From Thermoplasmata archaeon (lineage in GTDB: Archaea > Thermoplasmatota > Thermoplasmata > RBG-16-68-12 > SOIM01): a stretch of DNA of 64,000 nucleotides. Positions 28,501 to 36,500 of the stretch are shown in pieces. The DNA lies in NCBI GenBank assembly GCA_023140195.1, contig JAGLME010000009.1:1-64000 (forward strand). The letters run 5' to 3'. Below the pieces are notes generated by a model. The model searched no databases. It saw only the letters and a program-made list of their open reading frames with translations, and had not been told where the DNA came from. Position 1 is the first letter of the stretch; the number at the start of each line of letters is the position of its first letter. The translations under genes were made by a program, and so were the position numbers.

Positions 28501-28862
28501 GTTCCGTTGAAAGCGCCAACTGCCGTAAGAAGATTTGATGTCTCGAACACCGTTTCCCCAGACTCACTGGTTATCGCCCAGAAGACATAGGGGAAATCCC
28601 CGATGCTAGGGACACTCGCCCAGCCCGTCGCAGTGATGTTCACATCCTCCCCGACACAGTAGCACTCCTTGTCCGTGCTCATGAGCACTCCGCCCACAGG
28701 AAGCAAGAGCTCGGGTAGGTCATCACCGACGTAGAATGGAACCAGAATGACCGCAACAACGAACAGTACCTCTCCAGCTCTGCCTCTCTTCATTCTCCCA
28801 CGTATCCGTGAATGATTAGCTAGCCTCCTCCCAGATACTCCTCGTACTATTACAGACCTCAT
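25593..28862 (-). CDS. Secreted PKD protein with an inserted six-bladed Kelch propeller
   Basis: 1089 residues from the ATG at 28862, about 15 bases after the expected transcript start; an inner ATG at 28793 is another choice. The signal segment is AGEVLFVVAVILVPF. A cupredoxin- or Ig-like domain comes first. Then a PKD domain begins (ADAGLNQTVYEGDAVQFNG, about residues 180-205), is broken by six Kelch repeats (xxIYAxGG; 27369-28247), and resumes with GELEYAWDFDSS. Four more PKD domains follow with WDFGDG cores. The C-terminal region has FRIAGEKWHNVEFHLFEDG and YPGSPNDQM, a domain shared with the 33562-38043 protein, then a last PKD with FKWDWGDG. Confidence 0.88.
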   Translation of the reverse strand: MRSVIVRGVSGRRLANHSRIRGRMKRGRAGEVLFVVAVILVPFYVGDDLPELLLPVGGVLMSTDKECYCVGEDVNITATGWASVPSIGDFPYVFWAITSESGETVFETSNLLTAVGAFNGTLNGTWNQTYRFPYGDPPHGEQVPPGTYTIWFYEIPRPNESVSGWIPTEAEVVECDGPVADAGLNQTVYEGDAVQFNGTGSYSQGANVGGWSPRAEVPALTFGIGSATLNGEIYYAGGNTFDPAIYPTSIFMKYNTATDSWHNLTTLPAARAHLGLATVDGKVYAIGGSNGNQSVNTTFEFDSATNIWTTKAPMPIQMESFGVAVVNDRIYTVGGWSTWLLCYPCGEVFEYDPANDTWSTKPGLPTPRAHLAATVLEDEIYAIGGDSYGALSAVEVYDPIAESWSTKANMNLPRSGLSAETLGGNIYAYGGTDEWGISTDLNEMYNPILGNWSAKPPMLEPRVYFGSGAVGNCIYAMAGLYGPLIVGSPNSTEAYCLGGELEYAWDFDSSIDTDGDGNSTNDVDAAEPTPTHVYYDDGVYIVTLKVADASGQSDWDTCNITVLNVPPTPEWTSRSLDGTILNPPYPEGKEILFEATVYDPGIYDTFTYDWDFGDGTILLNGGPSVSHAYGDNDTHAVVLTVTDDDGGIGIDDTPPLLTTNEDPVASISIPRCPFFEGSHACPMDGFFVDPGWLDTHSAVWNFGDGGYETAVITEENEPPDATGTNFTTHQYGDDGIYNVTFTVIDDDGGVGTAQAGVSVYNLPPSITVDIPSSVSEGEQFNLGITVTDPGSDDLFINIDWGDGTSESEVYYNNGIGPDPPNSGPGIFPFTVHANLSHAYGDNGNFTIVVKAEDDDGGVASNETIIVVENVSPTIEYFDYFFNASFAFRIAGEKWHNVEFHLFEDGTEIGRANITRYPGSPNDQMAHLADVSIDFSKRYSAKAYYTPEDDPINGQIWGATPAWVIMSYDDGSEESIHHNFNVRHEETWTWVIDDFTPYFIGHNITIVATASDPGSDDLNFKWDWGDGTSTEHIYYNNGISPDSYPSPEVNPITIADKAMHSYAFGGTYTITLAVTDDDGGQATVSVVLSI

Positions 28863-28874
28863 AATACCCCTCAC

Positions 28875-29297
28875 AATGATAATGAAATGGATCCTGGCTT
28901 ATAAGAAAATTGGTACGGATTTTTGACATACGCGATGCAGGTCACGCGTTGTGACAGGTGGTGAGTCAAGCGAGTGAATGCCGCCCGAGAGAAGATGAAA
29001 CTGGAGTCACACTTGATAATGAAGTATGGCGAAATTGAGAAGAAACTTCAGTCCTTTCCTTTGACACAGGTGTGTCAAAGTCTCCGACCTGTACTCCTCC
29101 TTGAGACAAAGATACCCAACGAGATACATCCTTTGCCAAGAGTGATGTTGTATTGGAGGATGCAACTACCCCTACAGCTAGATTTGGTCCAGGTATATTC
29201 TGGTATTATTATGATGTTATGAATGTTATCATATCTAATAATGGTTAGACAGTCTTTATATTCAAATTTCGAACAAGGACCAAAAAACAAAAGGAGT
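28875..29297. other. Promoter-bearing intergenic region between divergent genes
   Basis: Contains the minus-strand TATA box TTATAAG (28899-28905) for the Kelch/PKD gene and a perfect 9-bp dyad CTTTGACAC-AGGT-GTGTCAAAG (29059-29080). An AT-rich stretch with TTTATATTC near 29252-29262 probably serves the RAM-domain gene. The open frames at 28974-29222 and 29075-29377 look like chance. The dyad is a good operator candidate for a dimeric regulator, perhaps one of the winged-helix proteins of the operon downstream. Confidence 0.45.
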
Positions 29298-29801
29298 ATG
29301 CAAAGGATGAGAAATTTATCGGGAAAGAGCATAGTATTGTTGAAGGTGCTTCCAGAACAGCTGGAGAACGCCTCCAACGAAATATCGAGAATGCCGAATG
29401 TGACGAACGTGTGGCCTGTATTGGGCTCCTATGACCTTCTGGTGTCTGCCGGATTCTCAGATTATGAAGGTCTTAGAGATCTGGTGGGAAAGCTAAGGTC
29501 GGAAGACTATTGTCAGGAATGTAAAGCCCATCCCAACTTCATGGACTGGGAGAGAGAAGGGTCAGAGGATACTCCACTGAAAGGTTGGGTATTCATTGAT
29601 ACCACAGACTTCAAATCCACGTTAGAAGGACTGAAGAAGATAGACAGCGTGCACTGGATCATCTCCACATCGGGCGATTACAACTTGATTGCCAGCATCG
29701 GAGTGGATGGACTTCAGGAATATGGAGACATCATCAGGAAAAATGTGCTCACGATACCCGGGATAAGGAAGACAGAAACATACACTCACACACCGGAATA
29801 G
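29298..29801 (+). CDS. Protein with two tandem Lrp/AsnC-type RAM domains, no HTH
   Basis: 167 residues from 29298 (or from 29307, where GGAG has better spacing). Two similar halves each show the RAM pattern of beta-alpha-beta-beta. The first is SIVLLKVLPEQLENASNEIS with VTNVWPVLGSYDLLVSAG. The second is GWVFIDTTDFKSTLEGLKKI with VHWIISTSGDYNLIASIG. RAM domains bind amino acids or small effectors and form dimers. Here the usual DNA-binding half is missing and the domain is duplicated. It heads a compact operon with a Ras-like GTPase and two winged-helix proteins, so it may supply the sensing function. Confidence 0.75.
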   Translation: MQRMRNLSGKSIVLLKVLPEQLENASNEISRMPNVTNVWPVLGSYDLLVSAGFSDYEGLRDLVGKLRSEDYCQECKAHPNFMDWEREGSEDTPLKGWVFIDTTDFKSTLEGLKKIDSVHWIISTSGDYNLIASIGVDGLQEYGDIIRKNVLTIPGIRKTETYTHTPE

Positions 29802-29851
29802 GATCCAATGTTGGTGCCCTTTGCATTCAAGAGGATTGAAGACGTGGCGGG

Positions 29852-30421
29852 ATGTTGTTCATGACAAGACGAGAAGAAATAATTGCAAAGATCTGTCTGG
29901 TGGGAGACTCAGCCGTCGGAAAGACAAGCCTGATAAGGAGATATATCATCGATGAGTTCGACAGCACGTATCTTACTACCTTGGGAACCAAAGTAACCAA
30001 AAGGGAAATGGTTCTCCACTATTCTGAACAGGAATGTGAGGTTGACGTGAAGCTCCTCATATTCGATATCATAGGAGAGAAGGGTTTCAGGCGACTGTTG
30101 AGGGAGGCTTTCTTTCAGGGAGCAAGCGGTCTCATGGCTGTGTGCGACGTCACAAGAGGAGAGACTCTAGACAGCCTCGAGGACTGGACAAGAAATGCCT
30201 ATGAAGTTACCGGGAAGGTTCCTATCCATCTCATGGCAAACAAGACGGACCTCAAGGACGATATTGCAGTGTCGGAAAGCGAAATCATCAAGGCTTCCAG
30301 AGTTCTTGAATCTCCCTATGATTTCACTAGCGCCAAAACCGGAGAGAATGTGGAAAAGGTCTTCGAGTTCATAACTCAAAGAATGGTGGACCGAGCAATT
30401 GCCCACAGATCTGGAGATTGA
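29852..30421 (+). CDS. Archaeal Ras/Rab-like small GTPase
   Basis: 189 residues with all G motifs visible: G1 GDSAVGKTS, a G2 threonine in YLTTLGTK, G3 DIIGEK (DxxG), G4 NKTD and G5 TSAK. The size and order match Ras-superfamily GTPases of archaea. In G3 the residue after G is E rather than Q, unlike DxxGQ/E in most Rab proteins but within the known range. No lipidation motif or membrane segment is seen. Its neighbours are tandem RAM domains upstream and DNA-binding proteins downstream, so it probably works in a signalling switch rather than in trafficking. No GAP, GEF or Roadblock partner is evident in the window. Confidence 0.88.
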   Translation: MLFMTRREEIIAKICLVGDSAVGKTSLIRRYIIDEFDSTYLTTLGTKVTKREMVLHYSEQECEVDVKLLIFDIIGEKGFRRLLREAFFQGASGLMAVCDVTRGETLDSLEDWTRNAYEVTGKVPIHLMANKTDLKDDIAVSESEIIKASRVLESPYDFTSAKTGENVEKVFEFITQRMVDRAIAHRSGD

Positions 30422-30432
30422 TGAGGTAATCC

Positions 30433-30525
30433 ATGAAAGATGTTGTCCCCGTTCCCACGACCGTCGAGCATCCCTTTTCTATGAAACCTACTGAACTTCA
30501 GAACTCTGGAGGTCACAAGCTATGA
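30433..30525 (+). CDS. Possible 30-residue peptide in the GTPase operon
   Basis: An ORF with GAGGTAATCC just before its ATG, a strong match to the archaeal ribosome site, beginning MKDVVPVPTTVEHPF. Its TGA overlaps the ATG of the next gene (ATGA at 30522-30525). It may be a real small protein or a translated leader that couples the GTPase to the winged-helix gene. No family can be assigned at this length. Confidence 0.4.
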   Translation: MKDVVPVPTTVEHPFSMKPTELQNSGGHKL

Positions 30526-30827
30526 ATGAGAGCGGAGAGAGAGGGGGAGATTCTCCGGGAGCCGACAAGGGCGTCCAATCCCCGAGAGGCAAACATGCTT
30601 CTCCACCCTCTCTCTCCCGGATTGACGACAGAGACTCGGAAATCCTCTCTCTCGCGAGAGATCGCCCGATAACCGTGCTGAGCATATCTGAGAAGATGGA
30701 TGCATCTCTTGTTGAGTGTTTGCACAGGGCGAGGAGACTTCAGCGGATAGGTCTCCTCATGAAACTTGACGATTCATCCCCACACGGCAGACTTCATCTC
30801 TATGTCGCAACCCAACGGAGGATTTGA
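30522..30827 (+). CDS. Small winged-helix DNA-binding protein
   Basis: 101 residues with GGAGGT 8 bases before the ATG. After a polar, probably disordered N-terminus (1-35), residues 38-95 form a winged helix: DRDSEILSLARDRPITVLSI, recognition-helix region LVECLHRARRLQRIGLL, and a wing with PHGRLHLYVA. It overlaps the next unit closely (TGA at 30825-30827, next ATG at 30830). Two winged-helix proteins in tandem suggest a heterodimer or paired regulators that respond to the GTPase. Confidence 0.7.
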   Translation: MNESGERGGDSPGADKGVQSPRGKHASPPSLSRIDDRDSEILSLARDRPITVLSISEKMDASLVECLHRARRLQRIGLLMKLDDSSPHGRLHLYVATQRRI

Positions 30828-30829
30828 TT

Positions 30830-31177
30830 ATGGAGGAAACGAGCCAGATGTCTGAAGGAAGAATCCTTGGCAATTTCAAGCATTTGAAGAACTATCTCCA
30901 CACCAGATTCGACATCGAACTTGACGAAGGAGACATTTTCGTGCTGGCAACCACTCTTGAAGAACCGCTGACTTTGGAAGAGATCTGCTATTCCACAGGC
31001 CTGAAGCTCTCGATGTGCATCGCAAAGGTCAGAAAGCTCATGGAAACTGGTCTTTTGAACCGATATGGTCCCGAATCTCCCAAAGGACAGAAGCGCGGTG
31101 GCATGTTCGTATATCAGCTCTCAGAAAACCTTGCCTGCGATTTGGATGCTGTCCGCAGAGAGTATTTTACTCCTTGA
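30830..31177 (+). CDS. Second winged-helix DNA-binding protein of the operon
   Basis: 115 residues. The ATG at 30830 has GGAGG with 8 bases spacing; a longer reading would need a TTG at 30824. The helix-turn-helix is in LEEPLTLEEICYSTGLKLSM then CIAKVRKLMETGLLNRYG, and the wing is GGMFVYQLSE. It is similar in size and layout to the upstream protein but differs in sequence. It is the last gene of the cluster that starts at 29298; the gap to the next gene is about 200 bases and contains a new promoter-like AT-rich stretch. Confidence 0.75.
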   Translation: MEETSQMSEGRILGNFKHLKNYLHTRFDIELDEGDIFVLATTLEEPLTLEEICYSTGLKLSMCIAKVRKLMETGLLNRYGPESPKGQKRGGMFVYQLSENLACDLDAVRREYFTP

Positions 31178-31377
31178 TCATAGATTCCGTATCTGAGAAT
31201 TCTTCTTCTCCATACCTCCCTCGTCCTCAAACCTCGACAGCGTGTTCAGGTCTTCTGAACAACCCTCGTTGTGGAAATCTGCGATTCCAGGATGATTATA
31301 TATGATGCGATTCCCCCCAACACTATATCAAAAACATAATGATGTGGAGCAACATGAAATAGAAAAGGAACAAATAC

Positions 31378-31602
31378 ATGACCGAGATTATACCTGTTTC
31401 AATGGGCGAACGAAAACAGCACACGATCGGGACAACGATCAGTGAGAGGGACTACAACTGGATTCTCAAGAGGATTGAAGAAGGCAAAGCTATCAACCAA
31501 GCTGATCTGTTAAGAATGGCCTTGAGGTTGTACATGGAACGAGAGAGAGAAAAGGAAATAGAGAGGGAACTTCGTCTTCGCCAGTTGGAAAATCAATCCT
31601 AA
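31378..31602 (+). CDS. Ribbon-helix-helix (CopG/MetJ-like) regulator
   Basis: 74 residues. QHTIGTTISERDYNWILKRI, then NQADLLRMALRLYMERE, gives the beta-strand plus two helices of a ribbon-helix-helix dimer. A highly charged helix EREREKEIERELRLRQLE follows and may form a coiled coil. Such proteins are transcription regulators or antitoxins, but no toxin gene is adjacent. The start has only a weak AAGGA ribosome site. The promoter region 31290-31360 contains GATTATATATG and CACTATATC. Confidence 0.75.
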   Translation: MTEIIPVSMGERKQHTIGTTISERDYNWILKRIEEGKAINQADLLRMALRLYMEREREKEIERELRLRQLENQS

Positions 31603-31743
31603 AGATAGCCTGATACTATGGTCTGGTAATGTCTTCCTTCTTTTCGATCTACGACACTTCTGTGTAGTAACTTATTTATTCCCGTTTGACGCTTTCTTAG
31701 ACAATGCTGGAGGGAGATTCGTGGAAATCGAAGGGTGGATTAG

Positions 31744-33273
31744 ATGGTAGGTGAGGTGACAAACACAGCGCTCATGGTCGTTGTCTCGATACTTCTGCCA
31801 ATGACTTCTCCACTGGCCGTTGAAGGTGGAGATTCTTTGGGGAATCAGTGGGATGTCCATATTGTGGATGCAGACATGGATGGCCAAACGAACTACCTGG
31901 CTCTCAGCAGAAACGGCAATCCCACCATCAGCTACAAAAACCGTCCGGAAGGTCAATTGAGGTTCGCAAAATGGGATGGAATGCGGTGGAATATCGAGAT
32001 CGTGGACGAGGGTTTTCATGTGAATGGATACATGTCACACGACCTTGACAGCAAAGACTTCCCGCATATTGCTTATTATGACAGCAGGTGGGGACTTACA
32101 TACGCGAAATGGAACGGAATGAATTGGTTTTTTGAGCACCTGGATCGGGAAGTCGAGCATGGAACGGCATCGATCGCCATTGACGCCAGTGACCATCCTC
32201 ATATAAGCTATTACGACAACAGCGACGAGAGCCTTAGGTACAAGTTCTGGGATGGTAGCAAATGGAACGTTGAGATCGTGGACGGCCCTATTCCGGGTGG
32301 CAAATACACGTTTTCTATGGCCCTTGACAGCAACGGCCTCCCACATATAGGCTACTGCGCTACCGAGGAATATGGTGGCCATGGAAGAATTCATTACGCA
32401 AAATGGGATGGAACCAGTTGGAGCATCGAAGTACCCGACACCAATACTCGTGCCTGTACACAATTGCCCACTTCCATTGCCCTGGACAGCAGGGACTTTC
32501 CCCACATAAGCTACTTTGACGTGACCAATGAAGATCGGAAATATGCAGGATGGGACGGACGTTCGTGGATACTTGACACCGTTGACACGCGTCTGGTTGG
32601 AGAGGGCTCTTCAATCGCCATCGACAGTGATGACAATCCGCATATTGCTTATGTGACTCCATCATCGCTCTGGTACGCAGAAAGGGATGGAGACACTTGG
32701 AAGACCGAATCTGTGGGAACGAATTGTGACTATCCCTCACTTGAACTTGACCAAAATGATTTGCCTCATATGAGCTGCTCATACGGGACCGCAATCGGAT
32801 ATATCACAAAGCGAGAACCCCCGCCAGTACGTTCCCTATCCCTGAACATAGACCCTGACACGCTCAATCTTAAGTCCGAGGGAAGATGGATCACCGCCTA
32901 CCTCACAACTGAGAATGCTGCAGCCACGGACATCAATCCCTTATCCCTGCTTCTCAATGATGCGATACCGCCTGCTTGGTGGGATGTTCAAAATGATACG
33001 ACGCTGATGGTCAAGTTCAATCGTTCCGCTGTTCAAGTAATAGTCCCGGTTTCAGATGAAGTGGACATCAAGGTTACTGGCAGGTGGAAGGACGGTGAAG
33101 CCTTTGAACTCCATGACATCATAAGAGTCATCGATCCCGGTGGTCACAGGGTACCGCAGTCCCGTTTTTTCGGAGAAAAACCATCATCGTACTTCAGAGA
33201 GGAGCGTCTTATTCCTGTCCCTATTGGGAAGTCAATGGAGAGATATGAAGTCCGGGGCAGTGCGAGAAGTTGA
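31744..33273 (+). CDS. Secreted seven-bladed PHISY propeller with C-terminal NIDPDTLNL domain
   Basis: 509 residues; GGTGGAT precedes the ATG. A signal peptide (1-26) is followed by seven blades of the type SIAIDSxDxPHISYYD...LxYAxWDGxxWxIExVD, which should close one seven-bladed propeller. The C-terminal domain begins LSLNIDPDTLNLKSEGRWIT and contains WWDVQNDTTLMVKFNRSAVQ and WKDGEAFELHDIIRV. The same combination occurs in the genes at 38407 and 50769, so the window holds three paralogues. No catalytic residue is evident. A dispersed hairpin and a GGCCGTTC element lie just downstream. Confidence 0.82.
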   Translation: MVGEVTNTALMVVVSILLPMTSPLAVEGGDSLGNQWDVHIVDADMDGQTNYLALSRNGNPTISYKNRPEGQLRFAKWDGMRWNIEIVDEGFHVNGYMSHDLDSKDFPHIAYYDSRWGLTYAKWNGMNWFFEHLDREVEHGTASIAIDASDHPHISYYDNSDESLRYKFWDGSKWNVEIVDGPIPGGKYTFSMALDSNGLPHIGYCATEEYGGHGRIHYAKWDGTSWSIEVPDTNTRACTQLPTSIALDSRDFPHISYFDVTNEDRKYAGWDGRSWILDTVDTRLVGEGSSIAIDSDDNPHIAYVTPSSLWYAERDGDTWKTESVGTNCDYPSLELDQNDLPHMSCSYGTAIGYITKREPPPVRSLSLNIDPDTLNLKSEGRWITAYLTTENAAATDINPLSLLLNDAIPPAWWDVQNDTTLMVKFNRSAVQVIVPVSDEVDIKVTGRWKDGEAFELHDIIRVIDPGGHRVPQSRFFGEKPSSYFREERLIPVPIGKSMERYEVRGSARS

Positions 33274-33279
33274 TTATTT

Positions 33280-33308
33280 TCGTCGCACTCCATTATCAGG
33301 AACGACAA
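33280..33308. repeat. GTCGCACTCC hairpin, family member
   Basis: TCGTCGCACTCCATTATCAG then GAACGACAA: GTCG and CGAC ends around an imperfect stem, 7 bases after the propeller stop codon. Confidence 0.5.
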
Positions 33309-33414
33309 TGCCTTGTTTCGGATCCATTTCTTCAGGAATGTAGGAATCCTCCAAGATTGTGGCAATGCTTCAACTGCGACATTACGGCAATCCCACCGAA
33401 AACCTGTAGGTCCA

Positions 33415-33487
33415 GAAATAAAAAGGTCGGCCGCTCAGATGAAAAAGAAGCTGAACGGCCTCGTTGTGGAGGGATGCTTAGATAAGC
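33415..33487 (+). repeat. GGCCGTTC hairpin element, copy 2
   Basis: GGCCGCTCAG and CTGAACGGCC arms with one mismatch, followed by the tail GTTGTGGAGGGATGCTTAGA + TAAGC, identical to the tail of copy 1 apart from a missing TTC. An AGAAATAA stretch precedes it, as at copies 1 and 3. It lies between the 3' ends of convergent surface-protein genes. Confidence 0.85.
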
Positions 33488-33561
33488 GAAACTACAATGG
33501 GAAGACTGTATATAAGCATGATTCTAGCGACTCCTCCTCTGGTAAGATAGTTTTGAAAGTC

Positions 33562-36500
33562 TCAAACCACACTTGGCTGGGGAAGATACTGATTCAGATT
33601 CTCGATTTCCCAAGTCCAGGTTTTCTTATGTCTCACGTTGAATGTGTGATGTGCGCTTGCCTGCCCGCTATCAAACTCCATTATGAGCCATGCAGGGTTT
33701 GCTCCCCATTTCTGCCCGTTTTCTGGATCATCGTCCGGAGTGTAGTAGGCTACTGCTGAGTAGGTCTTTGTGAAGTCTATGGACACATCTGCGAGCTTCA
33801 CCATTTGATCATTCGGGCTGCCCGGATAACGTGTGATCTCGGCATATCCTATCTCCTGACCCTCTTCAAACAGATATATCTCTACGTCGTGCCACTTCTC
33901 TCCGGCGATGCGGAAATGGAATGAGACATTGAGTGAATAGCCGATCCCTACCTCACTCAATACAGGCGTGTGCCTTCCATCCATGGATACAAAGGTCGCA
34001 CGGTACTGGAGATACCTGTCATATTGAGCGTTGATATCGAGGAACATACTGTCATACACATCCACTCCCCAATCCGTCCACGATTGGTCAGGTTCAGGCG
34101 TGTTTCCTGTCCGGACGGAAAAGCCCAATGCTGTGTTCGCGGGAATGTAGGGGTCCCAACTGATGTTCTTCCATGTTGTACCATTGGAATCGAAAACCTG
34201 AGACTCAAGTATGCCTGTGGATGTGTAGTCCGAAACCGCCGTCCCGATTTTCCAATCATAAGGCGGTCCGACATCTCGGCCGCTGAACCACATCACATAT
34301 TCACCGTCACTTATCATTACAGAAGGATGAGCGACCTTCCTACTGTCCCACGTTCCCGACTGACCAGACTTCAACACAGGATTGAGAAGGCTTTTGATCC
34401 ATGTCTTCCCGTCGAACGACACCGCAAACCCGATTCTCTCTCTGTTCGATGTGTCCTGTCCGAAGTACCACATCTTATAGACTCCATTCTCAAGGACAAC
34501 GGAGGGTTGGCCAACGACCCTCTCCTCCCATGTTCCAGGTTCACCAACCAGAACTGGATTCGAAGAGTCCTTATTCCAATTCAGTCCGTCGGCAGATTCC
34601 GCATAACCTATCTTGTAGTGTATGTTGTCGTTGTCCCCAGTGTACCACATCTTGTAGGTCCCTGAGCCGTCATCCCTGATCACATTCGGGTGCAAGACCT
34701 CAAAGGAATCCCATGAACCAGGAGGTCCAGCATTAAGAATGGGGTTGCCGTTATATCTGTTCCAATGTATCCCGTCCGTGGAGTTGGCGTACCCTATTTT
34801 CCACTTGCTGAGACTTCCACTTATTCCCATGTACCACATCTCGAAAAGACCATTGGAATACAGCACGTATGGGCTCCCTACATACTCGTCCCACTGCCCA
34901 GCGTTTCGTGCCATGACAGGGTTTCCAGAATCCTTCTCCCAATTGAGTCCATCGGTGGATAGAGCCAGACCTATCTGGAGCTTGCCGCCGCTGCGACCCC
35001 TGTACCACATCATGTACTCCCCGTCTGTCTTCAAAACATGAGGTCCTGTGATCTCTGTTTGATCCCAAGAGTTGGGGAGTCCTACGTCAAGAACGGGATT
35101 CACCGCTCTTTTTGTCCAATGAACGCCATCTGAAGAAACTGCATGACCTATCCTTATGGGCGTTCCTTCACCTCCACCGTGGAACCACATCCGAAGCGTG
35201 TCGTTTTCCAGAAGGACGGAAGGTCCGCCAACACCGCCCCAGTCCCAGGCACCCGTTCCGCCGCCAATCAAGACCGGGTTCCCCGAATATCTACTCCAAC
35301 TGATACCATCTGTTGACTCCGCCAGACCGATGCGAGGGAAGGTCCCACTGGATCCTAGGTACCACATCTTGTAGACACCGTCTTGCTTCAACACTGAGGG
35401 TTCGCCCAGGTTCAGGCTCTCCCATCCCCCTGCAGGCGATATTATCGGATTGGAGGGACTCTTGGTCCAGTTTATTCCGTCGGTCGAGTAGGCGTACCCG
35501 ATTCTGCTTACCCATGGCCTCACTCCTGAGAACCACATCTTGAAGAGTCCTTCGTCATCGTCGTAAATGACATGAGGATCATCGACGCGGTAGTCATCCC
35601 ACGCTCCTGGCGAACCTAGGTTCAGAACAGGATCGCTCTCGTGGTACGGCGCTAAAGTCGTTGATGGGTCGTCGTACTTCGTCCAGTCCTTTCCATTGTA
35701 TGATGTGGCTAGCCCGATACGGGCCTTTGGATCCGGAGTGATGTCAAACCCTGCGTACCACATCCAATATTGTCCGCTGGTCTCGTCGTAGATTACCGAA
35801 GGAGCTCCAACACTGCGTTCATCCCAGCTCCCCGGGGAACCGGGGTAGAGCACCGGTACTGAACCCTGCCGGCTCCAGGATAACCCGTCCTCAGACCTCG
35901 AGTACCCGATCTGAGACTTCGCACCACCATAGCCAGCATACCACATCTCGTACTGGGCGCTACCTCTCACAACAGATGGCCTGTATACATATCTGCTTTC
36001 CCAGCCTCCCCAAGCACCCAGGTCCAGGATTGGGTTCGATTTCTTTTCGACGAATCTTGATCCGTATGCAGCCGTGGCGTAGCCGATTCTCAATCCCCAG
36101 TTCTTGGAAGTGTGGTCGCCGCTGTACCACATCTTGATGGCATTGGGTTCCCTCAGAACAGAAACCCATGTAACTCCCTTATTGTCCCAAGAACCTGGAT
36201 CGCCCTTCTCAAGCACCGGGTTCAAGGGATGCTTCGTCCAATTCAGCCCATCTGGGGACACTGCAACCCCAACGGCTTCCGGCGGACAATGCCTGTTGTA
36301 CCACATTATGTACTGATCCCCGATTTTCTCCACATGAGAGACTTCGATACCCTTGCCCTCCCATGAGGCCGCTTGTGGACCAAGAATAGGGTTTGACGAG
36401 AATCTTGTCCAGGTAATGCCATCGGCAGATTCGGCGTATCCGATGGAGGAATGGCAATTGATCCCGTCGTGTCCAGTGTACCACATGCGATATCTCCCGT

